From DASZPL01 sp035550315 (lineage in GTDB: Bacteria; Actinomycetota; Actinomycetes; JAFAQI01): 8,544 nucleotides of DNA. A model generated the notes under the pieces. It saw only the letters and a list, made by a program, of their open reading frames with translations. It made no database searches and was not told where the DNA came from. The stretch covers positions 1-8,544 of the forward strand of contig DASZPL010000033.1 of NCBI GenBank assembly GCA_035550315.1, given 5' to 3'. The position numbers were made by a program, and so were the translations under genes. Within the stretch, counting starts at the first letter, position 1, and the number at the start of each line of letters is the position of its first letter. This document shows, piece after piece, positions 1 to 6,921 of the stretch.

Positions 1-19
1 TCGCCTAGTGTGCCGCTTC

Positions 20-2284
20 ATGACGGAGTTTGGCGGGGTGGTCGGTCGGTACGTCGAAGAGTCCACGCCGTGGTGGCCGGAGCCGCCGCGCCCGGCCCCC
101 GGCACACCGAACGTCCTGCTGATCGTCCTGGACGACGTCGGCTTCGCGCAGCTCGGCTGCTTCGGCTCGGACATCGACACACCTGTGCTCGACGGCCTCG
201 CTGCGAACGGCTTGCGCTACCGCAACTTCCACACCACCGCGCTGTGCTCACCGACCCGCGCCTGCCTCCTGACCGGACGCAACCACCACTCGAACGGCAT
301 GGGCCGGGTGATCGAGCTCGCCACCGGCTTCCCCGGCTACAACGCCACCATCCCGCGTGCCAACGGCATGCTGCCGGAGATCCTCGTGCCGCACGGGTTC
401 GCGGCGTACGCCGTCGGCAAATGGCACCTGACGCCGGAGGCGGACTGCCACCTGGGCGGCTCGCGGCGGACCTGGCCGCTCGGCCGTGGCTTCGAGCGGT
501 TCTACGGCTTCATGGGCGGCGAGACGCATCAGTTCGCGCCCGCGCTGGTGCACGACAACCACTTCGTCGACCCGCCGCGCGGCGTCGACGACGGCTACCA
601 CCTGACCGAGGACCTGGCCGACCATGCCATCGAGTACGTCGCCGACCTGCGCGCCGCCGACCCGGCGAAGCCGTTCTTCCTCTACTTCGCCACCGGTGCC
701 TGCCACTCGCCGCACCAGGCGCCGGCCGAGTGGATCGCGCGCTACCGCGGCCGGTTCGACGACGGCTGGGACGCCTGGCGGGAGCGGACGCTGGCCCGGC
801 AGTTGGCGGCCGGCGTCCTCCCGCCGCACACCGAGCTGAGCCCGCGACCGGACTGGGTGCCGCCATGGGACTCGCTCACCGCCGACCAGCGGCGGCTCTA
901 CGCCCGCTACATGGAGGCGTTCGCCGGTTACCTCTCGCACACCGACCACCACATCGGCCGGCTGCTGGACTTCCTGCGCCGCACCGGTGACCTCGACAAC
1001 ACGATCGTGATCGCACTGTCGGACAACGGCGCCAGCTCCGAGGGCGGCCCGACCGGCTCGGTCAACGACGTCCGGCTGTGGAACGTCGCGCCGATGTCGC
1101 CGGACGAAGCGCTCGCCCGGATCGACGAGATCGGCGGCCCCCGGATGCACAACAACTATCCGTGGGGCTGGACGGTCGCCGGCAACACGCCGTTCCGGCG
1201 CTGGAAGCGAGAGGTGCACGAGGGCGGCGTCGCCGACCCACTGATCGTGCGCTGGCCGCGCGGCATCCCGGAGGCCGGTGCGGTGCGGCGGCAGTACGTC
1301 CACGCGATCGACGTGGCGCCGACGTTGCTCGAGTTGCTCGGCGTCGACTCCCCCGAGGTCATCGACGGCGTCGTCCAGCGCCCCCTCGAAGGCGTCAGCT
1401 TCGCGGCCACGCTGTCCGATGCCGAGGCCGCCGATCGGCACGAGACGCAGCACTACGAAATGTTCGGCTGCCGGGCGATCTACCACCGCGGCTGGAAGGC
1501 GGTCACCTACCACGAGATGTACGGCGGAGCGCCGGCATTCGAGGCCGACGACTGGGAGCTCTACGACGTCACGACCGACCCGGCGGAGTGCCACAACCTC
1601 GCCAGCGAGCAGCCGGACCGGCTGCGCGAGCTGATCGACAAGTGGTGGGAGCAGGCAGAGCGCTACCAGGTGCTGCCACTGGACGATCGGCCGTTGTCAG
1701 AGCTCGTCCTGGAGCGCCCGGATGGGTTGCCGGAGCGTCGCCGCTACATCTACTACCCGATGGGCGGCATGGTGCCGGAGGCGATCGCAGCACGACTGTA
1801 TGACCGGTCGCACCGGGTCATCGCCGAGGTCGAGGTCGGCGACGTGCCGGTCGAAGGCGTGCTCGCCTCGCAAGGCAACGTGCTCGGCGGTTGGGTGCTG
1901 TTCATCCGCGACAACACGCTGACCTACGTGCACAACTACGTCCGGCTGGAGGAGCACCGCATTGCGGCGCCGCTCAGCCTTTCGCCCGGCCGCCACACCA
2001 TCGCGTTCGACTTCACCCGCACCGCGTCGAACCGCGGCATCGGTCAGCTATCAGTCGACGGCGAAGCGCTCGCGAGCGCAGACATCGCGCCGTTCACGCC
2101 GTTGCGGTTCTCGCTGACCGGCGCCGGGCTGACCTGCGGGCGCAGCGACAGTGCGCCGGTCTGCGACGACTACGTGGCGCCCTACCGATTCACCGGCACG
2201 CTGCACCAGGTGACCATCGAGCTCGACGGCGAGTCGCCAATCGACCCGGAGGGCGAAGCCGCCGTCGCGATCGCTACCCAGTAA
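20..2284 (+). CDS. Arylsulfatase, Cys-type (formylglycine-dependent), cytoplasmic
   Basis: Hydrolyses sulfate esters; the natural substrate cannot be told from sequence. Taking ATG at 20 as start gives 754 residues. The active-site signature C76-S-P-T-R80 is present, where Cys76 would be oxidised to formylglycine by the formylglycine-generating enzyme. Metal and active-site residues typical of the alkaline-phosphatase/sulfatase fold are visible: D38-D39 (VLDDVGF), K134 and H136 (GKWH), D335-N336 (SDNGAS), K396 and H400 (WKREVHEGG). The C-terminal ~200 residues form the extra domain usual in long mycobacterial-type sulfatases. No signal peptide or membrane segment is visible, so it probably acts in the cytoplasm. 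The frame is open to the left edge and a GTG lies at 8, so an upstream start is possible, but the MTEFGGVVGR-like beginning fits the family. The gene ends 8 bases from the convergent cupin gene. Its last 132 bases are duplicated at 5323-5454. Confidence 0.93.
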   Translation: MTEFGGVVGRYVEESTPWWPEPPRPAPGTPNVLLIVLDDVGFAQLGCFGSDIDTPVLDGLAANGLRYRNFHTTALCSPTRACLLTGRNHHSNGMGRVIELATGFPGYNATIPRANGMLPEILVPHGFAAYAVGKWHLTPEADCHLGGSRRTWPLGRGFERFYGFMGGETHQFAPALVHDNHFVDPPRGVDDGYHLTEDLADHAIEYVADLRAADPAKPFFLYFATGACHSPHQAPAEWIARYRGRFDDGWDAWRERTLARQLAAGVLPPHTELSPRPDWVPPWDSLTADQRRLYARYMEAFAGYLSHTDHHIGRLLDFLRRTGDLDNTIVIALSDNGASSEGGPTGSVNDVRLWNVAPMSPDEALARIDEIGGPRMHNNYPWGWTVAGNTPFRRWKREVHEGGVADPLIVRWPRGIPEAGAVRRQYVHAIDVAPTLLELLGVDSPEVIDGVVQRPLEGVSFAATLSDAEAADRHETQHYEMFGCRAIYHRGWKAVTYHEMYGGAPAFEADDWELYDVTTDPAECHNLASEQPDRLRELIDKWWEQAERYQVLPLDDRPLSELVLERPDGLPERRRYIYYPMGGMVPEAIAARLYDRSHRVIAEVEVGDVPVEGVLASQGNVLGGWVLFIRDNTLTYVHNYVRLEEHRIAAPLSLSPGRHTIAFDFTRTASNRGIGQLSVDGEALASADIAPFTPLRFSLTGAGLTCGRSDSAPVCDDYVAPYRFTGTLHQVTIELDGESPIDPEGEAAVAIATQ
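2153..2284 (+). repeat. Sulfatase 3' end, intact member of a direct repeat pair
   Basis: This segment, the last 43 codons plus stop of the sulfatase, is repeated without any gap at 5323-5454 (constant offset 3170 bases). I count 14 differences in 132 bases, about 89% identity. The two protein tails differ at only two of 43 residues (T to V and I to V). Both copies are on the plus strand. This copy is part of a full gene; the other is a detached relic. Confidence 0.93.
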
Positions 2285-2292
2285 GGCCGGCG

Positions 2293-2883
2293 TCAGTCGG
2301 TTGTCACGCCCTCGTCGAGGTCGCTTCCCAACTGCGCCCGCCAGGCGGCATTGGCCTCGGCAAACTGGCGTTGCACGTCTGCCATGTCGAACGGTCGCTC
2401 GAGCAAACTGTCCGGGTCCCACTGACTGCGTGGCGTGTTGACGAAGTCACCGCCGTAGATGTGGAGCGCGCCGGTGAACTGCCGACGTGGATTGTGGATG
2501 GCGTGAATCGCATCTCGGCCGAGGCCGAAGACGTCACCGGTGTCGAGTTCCCGTTCGCCGGCCGGCTGGATTCGGGTGCGACCGCGGCGATAGAGCCGGT
2601 TGGTCTCGGCGCCCGTGTAGATGCCGATCGCGGCCCACATCCGGTGCTCATGGGGATGCAGCGTCATCTTGGGGGCCCACGTCACGTTCAGCACGGTGAG
2701 ATCAGCTGCGTTGTACAGCACCTCAATCCCGGCGGTGTCACGAGCCAACCGGTCAGCAACGGCGTGACGGCGACTCATGGTCTGCCTCAGGAGCTCGCGC
2801 GTGGCGCCACGCGGATCTGCGTCCGCCACCGCCCGCTCGCACGCCGCGACAAAGTCTTCGATGTCGAACACCCGGCCCTCCAT
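2293..2883 (-). CDS. Cupin-fold metalloprotein, cysteine-dioxygenase-like
   Basis: A 196-residue predicted metal-dependent beta-barrel enzyme. A helical N-terminal part (1-50) precedes the cupin core. The core holds an HxH motif at H78-E-H80 (context TLHPHEHRMW, with a further H76), and later histidines H127, H130 and H141 (AIHAIHN, LHIYGG). A histidine triad of this kind is the iron site of thiol dioxygenases (cysteine dioxygenase family). The resemblance supports an iron oxygenase acting on a small thiol or acid, but the substrate is not predictable. The ATG at 2883 was chosen because it lies 4 bases after the stop of the upstream cyclase. The frame stays open into the cyclase gene and allows a longer start near 2970, but that would overlap the cyclase and add Arg/Ala-rich sequence. 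The Shine-Dalgarno site is weak, so expression probably depends on coupling to the cyclase. The gene converges on the sulfatase with an 8-base gap and no room for a hairpin terminator. Confidence 0.82.
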   Translation of the reverse strand: MEGRVFDIEDFVAACERAVADADPRGATRELLRQTMSRRHAVADRLARDTAGIEVLYNAADLTVLNVTWAPKMTLHPHEHRMWAAIGIYTGAETNRLYRRGRTRIQPAGERELDTGDVFGLGRDAIHAIHNPRRQFTGALHIYGGDFVNTPRSQWDPDSLLERPFDMADVQRQFAEANAAWRAQLGSDLDEGVTTD

Positions 2884-2887
2884 TCCG

Positions 2888-4396
2888 CTACACCGGCGCC
2901 GCTGTCGAGCTGCGGCCCAGCCGGCGGCGCTGGATCGAGTTGCCGATCCGCATCGCGGTCCGCACCGCACCGGGAGTACGCCGGGCGGCGGCGACCGCGG
3001 CCCGATCCGCCAAGGTCAGCATCGACGGCTCGATCTCGACCGCTTCCGGGTGCCGCGCCGCCGAGTCAACGGCGAACAGCTGCCACGACCCCGGCACGCC
3101 TTTGAGCTGATGCTCGCCGCGATCGGCGAAGTCGAGACCAGAGCCGACGACCAGGTCGCGCACCGTGCGCGACACCAGGATCTCGCCTGGCCCCGCGGCG
3201 GCGGAGACCCGCGCACTGATGTGCACCGTCATTCCGGCGACGTCCGGACCCCGCCGTTCGACTTCCCCGGTATGGACCCCGGCTCGGATTTCCAGGCCAA
3301 GGTCGCGGGCCTGGCCCCGGATGGTGTCGGCGCAGCGGACAGCGCGACTGGGACCGTCGAACACGCTCAGCGTGCCGTCGCCGAGCACCTTCACCAGCCG
3401 CCCCTTGGCCTGCTCGACTGCCAGGTGCACCTGCCGCTCGTGAGTGTCACGTACTTTTCGGTAGCCACCATCACCGAGCCGAGCCAGCAACTCGGTAGAG
3501 CCCACGATGTCAGTGAACAGGATGGTCGCCAATGACCGCCCGTCGGGAACCGCCGAGTCGGCGCCGGACAAGATCTCATCGTTGAAATCGAGCACGGAAG
3601 CGAGGCCTTCTCCGAGTGATGCCCCCGGCGCAACACCGGGGAGCGACTGGTAGGTCCCGCTCGGGATCAGCTCAGCCACGTGGCGCACCACCGCTTCCGG
3701 CAACCGGTTGGTCGCCTGGCGCATGACGTACGTCGGCACCTGAATCGCGCGCAGCACGTCGGTCAGATCGATTCGGCTGTACCACTCGAAGTGGGCCCGC
3801 GCCGCGGCTGGCGTCGCCGAGCAACGCTCAAGCAGTCCCATGAGCCGGCGGTTGTAGGGGGTATCGGCCACCGCGTCCCACACCCGAACACTGAGTCCGG
3901 AGCCCCACCCGGCCATCGCCGCCTCGTTGTCCGCCGCGAACGCCGCGGCCTCCTGCTCGCTCCATCCGACCGGAATGTGATCGTCGATCGGGACCCCATC
4001 TGCGAAGGGGATCGCGAGAAACAGGCCAGCTACGCGCTCAGGAGCGCAGGCGGCGACCATCGCGAGGGCTGGGCAAGCGTCGAAGACGCCAAAGAGCAAC
4101 GCCTGCCCCATCCCCGCCGCGTCCATGACGGCAAGGATGTCGTCCGCCTGCTGCTCGATCGTCGGGACATACGGGACCGGCTCCGAGAGTCCAAGGCCTC
4201 GCCGCTGGAAGAACACGGTCCTGCCCTGCTCCGCCATGCGCTGCAGGTTGTGGTGGGTGTCGGGATCGGTCCAGCACAGGTCCGGGTGCTGGACGATGTC
4301 GGCATAGGCCAACAGGTTGCGCGGGCCGTCACCGAAGACCTGGTAGGCGAGCGCCGCGCCATCCCGGTCGACGTACCGAGTGGGCGCCGGATCCAC
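2888..4396 (-). CDS. Alpha/beta-hydrolase-like domain fused to class III adenylate/guanylate cyclase
   Basis: A 502-residue protein with the layout known from M. tuberculosis Rv1900c: an alpha/beta-hydrolase-like domain (about 10-280), then a class III cyclase domain (about 287-445) making cAMP or cGMP from ATP or GTP. The cyclase part shows the metal-binding FTDIVGST (D296), VKVLGDG with D340 and the substrate-binding lysine position K336, and VHISARV with transition-state Arg R396. The catalytic Asn position is His (H392), as known for Rv1900c. The hydrolase part looks inactive: the nucleophile elbow GxSxG reads G103-V-F-D-A, the late acid region reads QATNRLP (227-233), and the usual PG-x-DH histidine region reads LPGVAPG. 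This domain is more likely a regulatory or sensory module. The start is GTG at 4396; no better in-frame start lies before the upstream stop. No membrane segment is visible. The cupin gene follows 4 bases later. A 20-codon relic of a related gene lies at 6922-6981. Confidence 0.92.
   Translation of the reverse strand: MDPAPTRYVDRDGAALAYQVFGDGPRNLLAYADIVQHPDLCWTDPDTHHNLQRMAEQGRTVFFQRRGLGLSEPVPYVPTIEQQADDILAVMDAAGMGQALLFGVFDACPALAMVAACAPERVAGLFLAIPFADGVPIDDHIPVGWSEQEAAAFAADNEAAMAGWGSGLSVRVWDAVADTPYNRRLMGLLERCSATPAAARAHFEWYSRIDLTDVLRAIQVPTYVMRQATNRLPEAVVRHVAELIPSGTYQSLPGVAPGASLGEGLASVLDFNDEILSGADSAVPDGRSLATILFTDIVGSTELLARLGDGGYRKVRDTHERQVHLAVEQAKGRLVKVLGDGTLSVFDGPSRAVRCADTIRGQARDLGLEIRAGVHTGEVERRGPDVAGMTVHISARVSAAAGPGEILVSRTVRDLVVGSGLDFADRGEHQLKGVPGSWQLFAVDSAARHPEAVEIEPSMLTLADRAAVAAARRTPGAVRTAMRIGNSIQRRRLGRSSTAAPV
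3110..3169 (-). repeat. Cyclase segment matched by the relic at 6922-6981
   Basis: Codons for residues R410-H429 of the cyclase match 6922-6981 at about 85% of bases with no gap (offset 3812). This is the intact member of the pair, encoding the conserved stretch after the EILVS motif near the end of the cyclase domain. Confidence 0.85.
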
Positions 4397-4402
4397 GCGC
4401 TG

Positions 4403-4408
4403 ATCGTA
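4403..4408 (-). promoter_or_regulatory. Possible -10 box for leaderless cyclase transcript
   Basis: Read on the minus strand this is TACGAT, fitting the actinobacterial TANNNT -10 pattern. Six bases separate it from the GTG start at 4396, so transcription would begin at or next to the start codon. That agrees with the lack of any Shine-Dalgarno site before the gene. No clear -35 box is seen. Leaderless starts are common in actinomycetes, but the assignment here is inference. Confidence 0.4.
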
Positions 4409-4451
4409 AAGGTGAACGGACCTGGCGGTGGTTACGTAGGGCTAGGCAAAA

Positions 4452-4469
4452 CCTGACACGTGCGTCAGG
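4452..4469. promoter_or_regulatory. Palindromic operator between divergent genes
   Basis: CCTGAC and GTCAGG form perfect 6-base inverted arms around a 6-base centre, which together with the flanking arm base contains CACGTG (4457-4462). The size, symmetry and position between divergent genes are those of a dimeric helix-turn-helix repressor site of TetR type. It lies 9 bases before the ribosome binding site of the dehydratase gene and 56 bases from the cyclase start, so it could control one or both. No regulator gene is present in the window. Confidence 0.5.
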
Positions 4470-4477
4470 ATCGCTGC

Positions 4478-4483
4478 AGGAGG
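4478..4483 (+). promoter_or_regulatory. Strong ribosome binding site for the dehydratase gene
   Basis: AGGAGG, 7 bases before ATG 4491, is the best Shine-Dalgarno site in the window and fixes the dehydratase start. It sits inside a GGAGG-T-CCTCC inverted repeat whose 1-base loop is too tight for a normal RNA hairpin. Confidence 0.8.
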
Positions 4484-4490
4484 TCCTCCG

Positions 4491-5454
4491 ATGACGCAGA
4501 CCAGGGACCAGGCCGGGCTCGACACGACCGAGGTCGACAAGTACGTCGGCAAGCCGGTCGGCGGCGGGCAACTCAAGGAGCCGGTCACCGTCACGGACAT
4601 TCGGCGCTGGGTGCAAGGCATGCACTATCCCAACCCGCTGCACTACGAGGACGAGTACGCCGAGGCATCGACCTTCGGCCGCATCGTCGCACCACAGTCG
4701 TTCACGATTTGCTGCGACGTGGGGCATGGCGCCGTTCCGGCGATCGTCGGCAACATTCCCGGCACCCACATGATTTTCGGCGGCGACGAGTGGTGGTTCG
4801 CCGGGCCGCGGATCTATCCCGGTGACAAGCTGCGCTCGAAGCGCCGGTTCGTCGACTACAAGGTCACCGACACCAAGTTCGCCGGACCGACCATGTTCAG
4901 CCGCGGCGAGACGGTCTATGTCAACCAGCGCGGCGACGTGGTCGCCAAGCAGTGGTCGACCGCGGTCCGCTACCGCGCCGACGTCGCCCGCGACAAGGGC
5001 TTCTTCGAGCAGACCGCGCCGCGTCCGACCTGGACGACCGACAAGCTCGACCAGATCGAGAAGCAACGGCTGGAGTGGATCCGCTCACGTGCTGGCGCGA
5101 CGTCGCCGGCCTACGACGCGGTCGAAGTCGGGCAGCGCCTGCCCACCCGCCCGATCGGGCCGCACACGCTGTCGACCATGGCCACCGAGTGGCGGTCCTA
5201 CATCTTCACGGTGTGGGGCTCGTCGGTGCAGGAGGGCCACGACCACATCCTCGAGGCCGTCTGGCTGGACGAAATGGACCGGGTACGGCGCGTCGATGGG
5301 TGCCTGGTGCCTGGACTATCACGCGCCGGTCTGCGACGACTACGTCGCGCCGTACCGCTTCACCGGCGTACTGCATCAGGTGACGATCGAGCTCGACGGC
5401 GAGTCGCCAATCGACCCGGAGGGCGAGGCCGCCGTTGCCGTCGCCACCCAGTGA
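4491..5454 (+). pseudogene. Hotdog (MaoC/FAS1-like) acyl dehydratase, broken and fused to a sulfatase tail
   Basis: Residues 1 to about 260 read as a two-hotdog acyl dehydratase/enoyl-CoA hydratase-like protein: a FAS1-like dehydratase N-terminal domain (about 15-165, with the NPLHYEDEYA and FGRIVAPQ stretches) and the start of the second half (about 205-260, ending QEGHDHILEAVW). After codon 264 (about 5282) the frame becomes meaningless, while the +1 frame reads GYGASMGAWCLDY (5281-5319), a stretch I associate with the second half of this family. It continues in frame into the last 43 codons of a sulfatase and stops at 5454. Roughly 50 residues appear lost at the first junction and the rest of the dehydratase at the second. 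Taken literally, the original frame runs on to 5552 through an Arg-rich tail of about 90 residues overlapping the methyltransferase. The N-terminal domain might still fold, but the enzyme is probably dead. An assembly error at the junction is the main alternative. Confidence 0.7.
5323..5454 (+). repeat. Detached sulfatase 3' end (relic of a second sulfatase gene)
   Basis: Matches 2153-2284 at about 89% without gaps. Of 14 differences, nine are synonymous third-position changes, one swaps the stop codon TAA for TGA, and four lie in the two changed codons (T to V, I to V). This pattern means the segment evolved as part of a working sulfatase before it was cut off. No other sulfatase sequence remains next to it; on its left it abuts dehydratase sequence at 5319-5323. 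Confidence 0.9.
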
Positions 5455-5485
5455 CGTCGGTCGGTCCGCGAGGTTTACTGAGCAC

Positions 5486-6271
5486 GTGCCGCAGACCTGG
5501 GAGGGCGTCGACGAAGGCTGGGGCCGCAAGGCGGTCGACTTCGCGACGTTGAGCGAACCGGCGAACTGCCGAGAGTACGTCGCGATGCACCAGCGCCTCG
5601 GTGTCGGCGCGGGCGACCGACTGCTCGACGTTGCCTGCGGCGCGGGACTGGCGGTCGAGCTCGCCGGGCTGCGTGGCGCCCGCTGCGCCGGGATCGACGC
5701 CTCACCGCGACTGCTCGCCGTCGCCCGTGATCGCAGCCCGGAGGCGGACCTGCGGGTCGGCGATATGCACGCGCTGCCTTGGGAGGACGAGCGCTTCGAG
5801 GTGGTCACGAGCTTCCGCGGAATCTGGGGCACGACACCCGGCGCCTTGGACGAGATTCGACGGGTGCTCGTGCCCGGCGGGCGGCTCGGCGTGACGGTCT
5901 GGGGTCACATCAAAGCATCGCCCGGCGCCTGGGCCCTCGCGCCGTTCCGCCTGGCCGCCCCGACCAAGGTCGAAAACCAGGCCGCAATGGTCGCCCTCGG
6001 CCGGCCAGGCGTCGGCGAGCAGGCGCTCGCCGAGCGGGGCTTCGAATCGATCGAGCGGGTGGACATTCCGTTCGTGTGGGAATTCGCCGACGCGGAGTCC
6101 TTCGCCCGGACGCTGGCCAGCACCGGGCCGGCGTACGAAGCGATCCAGAACGTCGGCGAGGCCGACTTTCTCCAGGCCGCGACCGAAGCCGGCCGCGGTC
6201 AGGTGCGCAATGGTCTCCCGCTGCGCGCTCAGATCTCGGTCACCGGATTTCTCGCCCGCAAGCCCGGCTGA
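5486..6271 (+). CDS. SAM-dependent methyltransferase, class I
   Basis: A 261-residue Rossmann-fold methyltransferase of the UbiE/type-11 group that transfers a methyl group from S-adenosylmethionine to an unknown, probably small-molecule, acceptor. Motif I is LLDVACGAG (46-54). The acidic residue ending strand 2 is D71 (AGIDASP). The GDMHALPW stretch with D93 is motif II-like, and LVPGGRLGVTVWG (128-140) is the usual post-core motif. The C-terminal ~110 residues, with Trp, Pro and acidic patches, probably form the substrate lid. GTG at 5486 was chosen because the PQTWEGV... sequence begins family-like there. An in-frame TTG at 5435 would overlap the upstream relic and add 17 low-complexity residues. 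The Shine-Dalgarno site is weak (GAGG at 5470-5473, 12 bases away). The AhpD-like gene follows after 23 bases, so the two are probably cotranscribed. The gene's original promoter and leader may have been disturbed by the upstream deletion. Confidence 0.87.
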   Translation: MPQTWEGVDEGWGRKAVDFATLSEPANCREYVAMHQRLGVGAGDRLLDVACGAGLAVELAGLRGARCAGIDASPRLLAVARDRSPEADLRVGDMHALPWEDERFEVVTSFRGIWGTTPGALDEIRRVLVPGGRLGVTVWGHIKASPGAWALAPFRLAAPTKVENQAAMVALGRPGVGEQALAERGFESIERVDIPFVWEFADAESFARTLASTGPAYEAIQNVGEADFLQAATEAGRGQVRNGLPLRAQISVTGFLARKPG

Positions 6272-6294
6272 TCGCCGCCATATCAGGGGGTGCC

Positions 6295-6894
6295 ATGACA
6301 TCGACTGGATTTCTCACGCCGCCGCCGCACACCGCGGACGCGCAACGGTTCTACGACGAGGACGTGACCGAGCACGGCTACGTCATGAATGCGTCCCGGC
6401 TCTGGGCCTACCAGCCGGGAACCCGGGCAAAGCTGTTCGAGCTGATGAGCACGGCACTCAGCGATCACAAGCTGTCGTATCGCGAGCGGGGCATCCTGGT
6501 CAGCGCGTGCGCGTCCTCTCTCGGCGACTCCTACTGCTCGCTGGCGTGGGGCTCGAAACTCGCCGGCAAGGCGGGCACGCCAGTCGCGGCGAGCGTGCTC
6601 ACTGGCGACGACGCGGTCTTGACACCGACGGAACGGGCGATGGCGGCCTGGGCTCGCAAGGTAGCCCGCGACCCCAACGCGACGACCGCCGAAGACGTGC
6701 AGGAACTCCGTGAGGCGGGACTCGACGACGCCCGCATCTTCGCGATCACGACGTTCGTCGCGCTGCGGATCGCGTTCTCGACCGTCAATGACGCGCTCGG
6801 CTCACGACCGGACGCGGAGTACCGCACGAACGCGCCTAGCGAGGTGTTGGCCGCGGTTACCTGGGGCCGCCCGATCGACGACCCGAGCGACTAG
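6295..6894 (+). CDS. AhpD-like / carboxymuconolactone decarboxylase-fold protein, catalytic residues altered
   Basis: A 199-residue all-helical protein of the AhpD/CMD superfamily (peroxidase-related type). The core is the SYRERGILVSACASSLGDSY stretch (61-80) followed by C81-SLAW. In active AhpD-type thiol peroxidases this region holds Glu, CxxC and His. Here only the second Cys (C81) remains; D78 replaces the first Cys, W85 stands at the His position, and a Glu (E64) is offset by two residues from the usual site. It may use one cysteine or have a different role. A second helical part (about 105-165) contains the TPTERAMAAWARKVARDP and ARIFAITTFVALR stretches common in this family. ATG 6295 is preceded by AGGGGG (6285-6290, 4 bases away), a usable ribosome binding site. 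It lies 23 bases after the methyltransferase stop and is probably in the same operon. Confidence 0.83.
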   Translation: MTSTGFLTPPPHTADAQRFYDEDVTEHGYVMNASRLWAYQPGTRAKLFELMSTALSDHKLSYRERGILVSACASSLGDSYCSLAWGSKLAGKAGTPVAASVLTGDDAVLTPTERAMAAWARKVARDPNATTAEDVQELREAGLDDARIFAITTFVALRIAFSTVNDALGSRPDAEYRTNAPSEVLAAVTWGRPIDDPSD

Positions 6895-6921
6895 CGCACG
6901 ATCCCAGGACGCCTGTGAGCG

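Noticed and set aside
8..19. GTG at 8 as the sulfatase start
   Set aside because: It adds only four residues (MCRF), and ATG at 20 begins a family-like N-terminus. The frame is open to the window edge, so the start is not proven.
248..1594. Long open frame on the minus strand inside the sulfatase (448 codons)
   Set aside because: Antisense to a gene with every sulfatase active-site motif; the translation is Val/Arg/Ala-rich without domains, as expected of the complementary frame in GC-rich DNA.
2285..2292. Terminator between the convergent sulfatase and cupin genes
   Set aside because: Only 8 bases separate the stop codons and no inverted repeat spans them.
1891..3105. 404-codon plus-strand frame crossing the sulfatase end and the cupin/cyclase genes
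   Set aside because: It overlaps three well-supported genes in other frames and its product is Arg/Pro-rich low-complexity sequence.
4479..4489. GGAGG-T-CCTCC inverted repeat at the ribosome binding site
   Set aside because: The single-base loop makes an RNA hairpin implausible; treated as chance around the Shine-Dalgarno site.
4329..5066. 245-codon minus-strand frame opposite the dehydratase
   Set aside because: It spans the divergent promoter, lies antisense to clear hotdog sequence, and has no recognisable domain.
5283..5552. Arg-rich C-terminal extension of the dehydratase in its original frame
   Set aside because: It is out-of-frame reading of the dehydratase piece, the sulfatase tail and the methyltransferase start; it is not a new domain.
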